Origin: Halorussus aquaticus
GTDB taxonomy: Archaea; Halobacteriota; Halobacteria; Halobacteriales; Haladaptataceae
Direction: 5' to 3'
Length of the DNA stretch: 64,000 nucleotides
NCBI RefSeq assembly: GCF_024218795.1
Contig: NZ_CP100401.1
Span: 186,001-250,000, forward strand
Shown here: piece after piece, positions 59,801 through 64,000 of the stretch
Position numbering within the stretch: position 1 is the first letter of the stretch
How the letters are laid out: each line of letters begins with the position of its first letter
Position numbers and translations under genes: made by a program
Notes under the pieces: model-generated
The model's input: the letters and a program-made list of their open reading frames with translations, nothing else
Databases searched by the model: none
What the model was told of the DNA's origin: nothing

Positions 59801-61554
59801 GAGGAAGACCGCGTCGGGTGGGTTTCGACCAGTTTACGGTACTTCTCCCGCGACGCTTCGAGTTCGGTTTCCCGGCGTTTCCGGTCGGTCACGTCTCGAC
59901 CGGTTCCGGCGATGCCGAGCGGGTCGCCCTCGTCGTCCCGAAGCAGCGCGGCGGTGAACTCGTAGGCGATTTCGCGACCGTCTTTGGTCCGGAGGTCGGC
60001 CTCGACCCGCGCGGAACCGGTCTCGGAGACGCGTTCGACGGCGTCGGTGATGCGCTGGCCCCCGTCCTCGGTGAACAGTTCGGTCGGGGCCAGACCGTCG
60101 AGTTCGTCGTCGCCGTACCCCGTCACCGTCTTCGCTTCCTCGTTCCAGCGGACTATCCGACCGTCGAGACCGAGCGTGAAGAAGATGTCCGGGAGGGCGT
60201 CGAGGGCGCTCTCGGTGAACTCCTTCTCGCGCTTGAGTTCGTCCTCGGCCCGCTTCCGGACCATCAGTTCGCCCAGTTCCGTCGCGACGGTGGTGACGAT
60301 ATCGACGAGTCGGTCGTCGGTCGGCTTGGCCTCGGGCGTGTAGAACGCGAGGACGGCGACGATGTCGTCTCCGTCGAGGACGGGCACGCCGAGCGCGGCC
60401 TTCAATCCGACTTCCTCGGCCTCGTTCGTTCGGGGGAACACGTCCGGCGCGAGGGCGGCCACGTTCTCCATCCAGACGGGGTCGCTGCGCTCCCAGACGC
60501 GCCCCGGGAGACCCTCCCCCGCGGTGAACGAGGCCCGTTTCGAGACTCGCTTGAACGGTTCGTAGGCCTCCGAGACGGCGTAGGCCGCGTCGGTTCGTTC
60601 GAGGTGCGTCCGGTCCTGCGAGGGGACCCACGCCTCGCCGTACGCCCACTCCGTCGCGTCGCACACCTCCGCAATCGTCGCTTCGAGACCGTCGAGGAAC
60701 GTGTCGGCCGCGGCGACCGAGCGAGTCGTCGCGTGGAGGAGGCGGCGCTCGTCCTCGGCGCGCTTGCGCTCGGTCACGTCGCGGACGATGGCGGAGTACA
60801 ACCGCCGACCCTCGGAGGCCACCTCTCGGAACGAGAGCGCCAGCGGGACCTCGTGGCCCTCGCGGTGACGCCCGGGCAGTTCGACGTAGTCCCAGTCGAT
60901 GGTCCGCTCGCCGGTCTCCTGATAGCGTCGGAAGGCGTCGATATGGGACTGGCGGAGGTGGTCGGGGACGAGCGTCGTCAGGGGTTCGCCGAGGAGTTCC
61001 CCGGGCGCGTACCCGAACACCGACTCGACCGCGGGGTTGGCGAACACGATTCTGTTCGCGGCGTCGATGGTCAGAACCGCGTCCGGTGCCTGATTGACCA
61101 GCGCGTCGAAGTAGGCGGTCGTCCAGTTCGCCGTCCGGTTCGCTCGGTAGCGGTCGACGGCGTTCTCGACGCGCCGGGCTAGTTGGCGGGGTCGATACGA
61201 CTCCCCGCCCCAGTGGACGAAATCCGTGTCGTCGTACGCCAGCACCGCCGACGCTACGTCGGGGTCGTCGGTTTCGCTCACGACGACGAAGGGGACGTCC
61301 GGCGAAACGTCTCGGACTCCGTCGAGTAGCGTGAGAACGTCCACGTCGGCGAGCGGGGTCGCACAGACGATACACGATACCGGTCCCGCTTCGAGGTGGT
61401 CGAGTACCGCGGTCGCGGTCGTCACCGAAGTCACCTCGAACGTCGTCCGCTCCCGGAGGTCCGCAATCGCTCGCGCGGCGGCGTGCCTCCCGTCTCCGAC
61501 GTAGAGGACCTGTGACTGCGGCGTGAGATTGCGCACGTATCCCGGGGACTGCAC
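59533..61554 (-). CDS. Histidine kinase, N-terminal half (receiver-like, PAS, GAF, PAS)
   Basis: 673-codon frame, GTG start at 61554 (a second GTG 18 nt in is possible). Residues 14-125 look like a receiver fold without the phosphoacceptor Asp at its usual strand end (CATPLADVDVL), so it is probably a degenerate receiver. PAS1 about 135-250 (YFDALVNQAPDAVLTIDAANRIVFANPA), GAF about 275-415, PAS2 about 430-550. From residue 581 the translation is out of frame (Ser/Thr/Arg-rich, unlike haloarchaeal protein), marking the frameshift. Only the first about 580 residues are meaningful. Confidence 0.82.
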   Translation of the reverse strand: MQSPGYVRNLTPQSQVLYVGDGRHAAARAIADLRERTTFEVTSVTTATAVLDHLEAGPVSCIVCATPLADVDVLTLLDGVRDVSPDVPFVVVSETDDPDVASAVLAYDDTDFVHWGGESYRPRQLARRVENAVDRYRANRTANWTTAYFDALVNQAPDAVLTIDAANRIVFANPAVESVFGYAPGELLGEPLTTLVPDHLRQSHIDAFRRYQETGERTIDWDYVELPGRHREGHEVPLALSFREVASEGRRLYSAIVRDVTERKRAEDERRLLHATTRSVAAADTFLDGLEATIAEVCDATEWAYGEAWVPSQDRTHLERTDAAYAVSEAYEPFKRVSKRASFTAGEGLPGRVWERSDPVWMENVAALAPDVFPRTNEAEEVGLKAALGVPVLDGDDIVAVLAFYTPEAKPTDDRLVDIVTTVATELGELMVRKRAEDELKREKEFTESALDALPDIFFTLGLDGRIVRWNEEAKTVTGYGDDELDGLAPTELFTEDGGQRITDAVERVSETGSARVEADLRTKDGREIAYEFTAALLRDDEGDPLGIAGTGRDVTDRKRRETELEASREKYRKLVETHPTRSSSWTRRPGRLSTRTTPRNDFSASPGRTSWGCTRRPSTRRKRPIGTADSSMRTSNRAACFGSTRTTTSCATTAPRYRSKSAPASRTSGAGR

Positions 61555-61653
61555 TGGTTACCAGTGGACCGCGCACAGTAATGAGTCCGTTGTCTCGGCC
61601 CGGAACGTCTCCCGGCGTCCGCCCGCTGGCTCGGCGGCGAGTTCGACCGTTCG

Positions 61654-63240
<1,587 letters not shown>

Positions 63241-63350
63241 GAGTCCGACGTACGACGTAGTTCCCCATAGGTTCCATTGCCGAGTTCCCGAGTACCGACC
63301 GTTGCAGTACCCTCCCGACCCGAACACTTATGATATGTGCCGGACAACTA

Positions 63351-63365
63351 ATTCGACAGTCGAAT
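63351..63365. promoter_or_regulatory. Perfect 15-bp palindrome in the TPP enzyme/hflX gap
   Basis: attcgac-a-gtcgaat with 7-bp arms, 15-30 nt downstream of a TATA-like run. A dimeric regulator could bind here and control a rightward transcript. Confidence 0.45.
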
Positions 63366-63390
63366 GAAGCTCTCTCTCCTTCGCCGCTGA
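63364..63390 (+). CDS. Possible leader peptide (8 aa)
   Basis: ATG-to-TGA frame encoding MKLSLLRR, placed about 30 nt after a TATA-like element and followed within 2 bp by a 5-bp-stem hairpin. Too short to judge from composition; included because of the arrangement. Confidence 0.2.
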   Translation: MKLSLLRR

Positions 63391-63644
63391 CCGGACGAAC
63401 GTCCGCGGCCGAGTCGTCACGCGAGATTCCGTAGCCTCGCGTCGCCGAGTTCGTAATCGCCGCCAGCGACTCCGCAGGGCGTGGTCCCGGTTCGGTCCGT
63501 GATTCAGTCGCTACGAGGCCGTTCAACCTCTATTCGAGCCAACGCCGCGACCGAGAGTGCGGGTCGTCTCGCCTCTCGTACGTCGTACCGAGAGCAGTCG
63601 GGGAAGCGACGGACGAACGCCACCACCAGACCCACTCAATCGCC

Positions 63645-64000
63645 ATGCCATCTCAGGACGCAGTTATCGCCAAGCGCACAGCAGACGACAGTCCGGACAC
63701 CGGGGAGATACGGGAGTTAGCAGCGGCCGCGGGCTACGAGGTCGTCGCCGAACTGACCCAGACTCGCCCGCCGGACTCCTCGCTCCAGTTCGGTCGCGGC
63801 AAGGCCGAGGAGTTGGCCGAGACGGTCGCCGAGACCGGCGCCGGAGTCGTCGTGTTCGACAACGAACTCACGCCGACACAGACGGTCGAACTCGCCGAGA
63901 CGTGTCCGGCGGGAACCGAAATCCTCGACAGACACCGCCTCGTCCTCGCCATCTTCGAGGAGCAAGCCGGGAGCAAGCGCGCGGAACTACAGGTCGAGCG
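63645..64000 (+). CDS. hflX: GTPase HflX, 5' part (runs off the window)
   Basis: The first 118 residues of a ribosome-associated GTPase; the gene continues beyond the window. Present are the start of the HflX N-terminal domain, LQFGRGKAEELAETV, VVFDNELTPTQTVEL and TEILDRHRLVLAIFEEQA, highly typical of HflX. The GTPase motifs lie outside the sequence. HflX binds the large ribosomal subunit and splits stalled or stressed ribosomes. Confidence 0.93.
   Translation, partial: MPSQDAVIAKRTADDSPDTGEIRELAAAAGYEVVAELTQTRPPDSSLQFGRGKAEELAETVAETGAGVVVFDNELTPTQTVELAETCPAGTEILDRHRLVLAIFEEQAGSKRAELQVE

Larger units (their letters stand above)
58001..61554 (-). pseudogene. Multi-sensor histidine kinase interrupted by a single-base frameshift
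   Basis: One long gene split by loss of one base between 59814 and 59815. Upstream the frame reads KYRKLVETHP then goes out of phase; restoring one base gives HPDAVFLVDAETG, which runs straight into the downstream frame. Together the halves give an about 1184-aa kinase: degenerate receiver-like domain, PAS, GAF, PAS, PAS (split), GAF, PAS, HisKA, HATPase. It may be a sequencing error, an inactive allele or a phase-variable site. The upstream stop and downstream GTG have no promoter or ribosome site of their own. Confidence 0.85.
63241..63644. other. 404-bp intergenic region with palindrome, mini-ORF and hairpin
   Basis: Divergent gap between the TPP enzyme (minus) and hflX (plus). It contains a rightward TATA-like cttatgata (63328-63336), a perfect palindrome attcgac-a-gtcgaat (63351-63365), an 8-codon reading frame (63364-63390) and a hairpin cggac-gaac-gtccg (63392-63405). 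No larger gene or tRNA seen in the remaining 240 bp. Confidence 0.5.

Noticed and set aside
61426..61554. A functional receiver domain at the kinase N-terminus
   Set aside because: The fold is suggested but the phosphoacceptor Asp is missing at the expected strand end, so phosphorylation there is not supported.

Overview
The window is a gene-dense, GC-rich stretch of a haloarchaeal chromosome (class Halobacteria). This is supported by acidic proteins, twin-arginine signals on most exported proteins, archaeal TATA elements 25-33 nt upstream of start codons (many apparently leaderless transcripts), and haloarchaeal marker families: RadA, CetZ, halocyanin, a PGF-CTERM surface protein, a HalOD1 domain and a DUF7344 domain. 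The genus cannot be fixed from sequence alone. About 62 protein genes are supported. No rRNA, tRNA, CRISPR array, insertion sequence or prophage was seen.

Layout. 0.1-4 kb: aldo/keto reductase, aldehyde dehydrogenase and an acyl-CoA-reductase-like SDR. 4-11.4 kb: a same-strand cluster of two paralogous Tat lipoproteins, a membrane protein fused to a spermidine-synthase-like domain, a DUF2617-like protein, a beta-helix/zinc-ribbon protein and a pentapeptide-repeat protein ending in a K+ channel pore. This is the least ordinary part of the window. 11.4-25.5 kb: mixed housekeeping and small haloarchaeal proteins (tryptophanase, CBS/DUF21 transporter, M20 hydrolase, RadA, methyltransferase, SDR, creatininase-family hydrolase, MazG-like protein) and a Tat-exported protein with a Cys-rich tail. 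25.5-36.4 kb: ThiC, a three-gene ABC exporter divergent from a GbsR-like regulator, a K+ channel with two RCK modules, a MacB-like permease, a GT-C glycosyltransferase and CetZ. 36.7-39.1 kb: exported protein, Rdx protein, orphan proteasome-beta-like protein and PadR regulator. 39.3-44.4 kb: glycan cluster (DUF354, GT4, GT2, a 72-aa protein and an alkaline-phosphatase-superfamily enzyme). 44.4-57.9 kb: oxidoreductase, beta-CASP-like metallohydrolase, ComA, CoA-disulfide-reductase-like flavoprotein, CGCGG candidate RiPP, MmgE/PrpD, PGF-CTERM surface protein, aldehyde dehydrogenase and halocyanin. 58-64 kb: a multi-PAS/GAF histidine kinase broken by one frameshift, a TPP enzyme like acetolactate synthase, and the 5' part of hflX.

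How the parts fit. The 4-11.4 kb cluster combines an aminopropyltransferase-like membrane enzyme with surface lipoproteins and a channel, and resembles bacterial SpeE/DUF2617/DUF4178/DUF350 gene neighbourhoods as I remember them. The 39-44 kb cluster looks like assembly of a surface or secreted glycan, and three glycan-related transcription units appear to share a short upstream element. Family names given as DUF numbers are from recall of family sequence patterns, not from a search.
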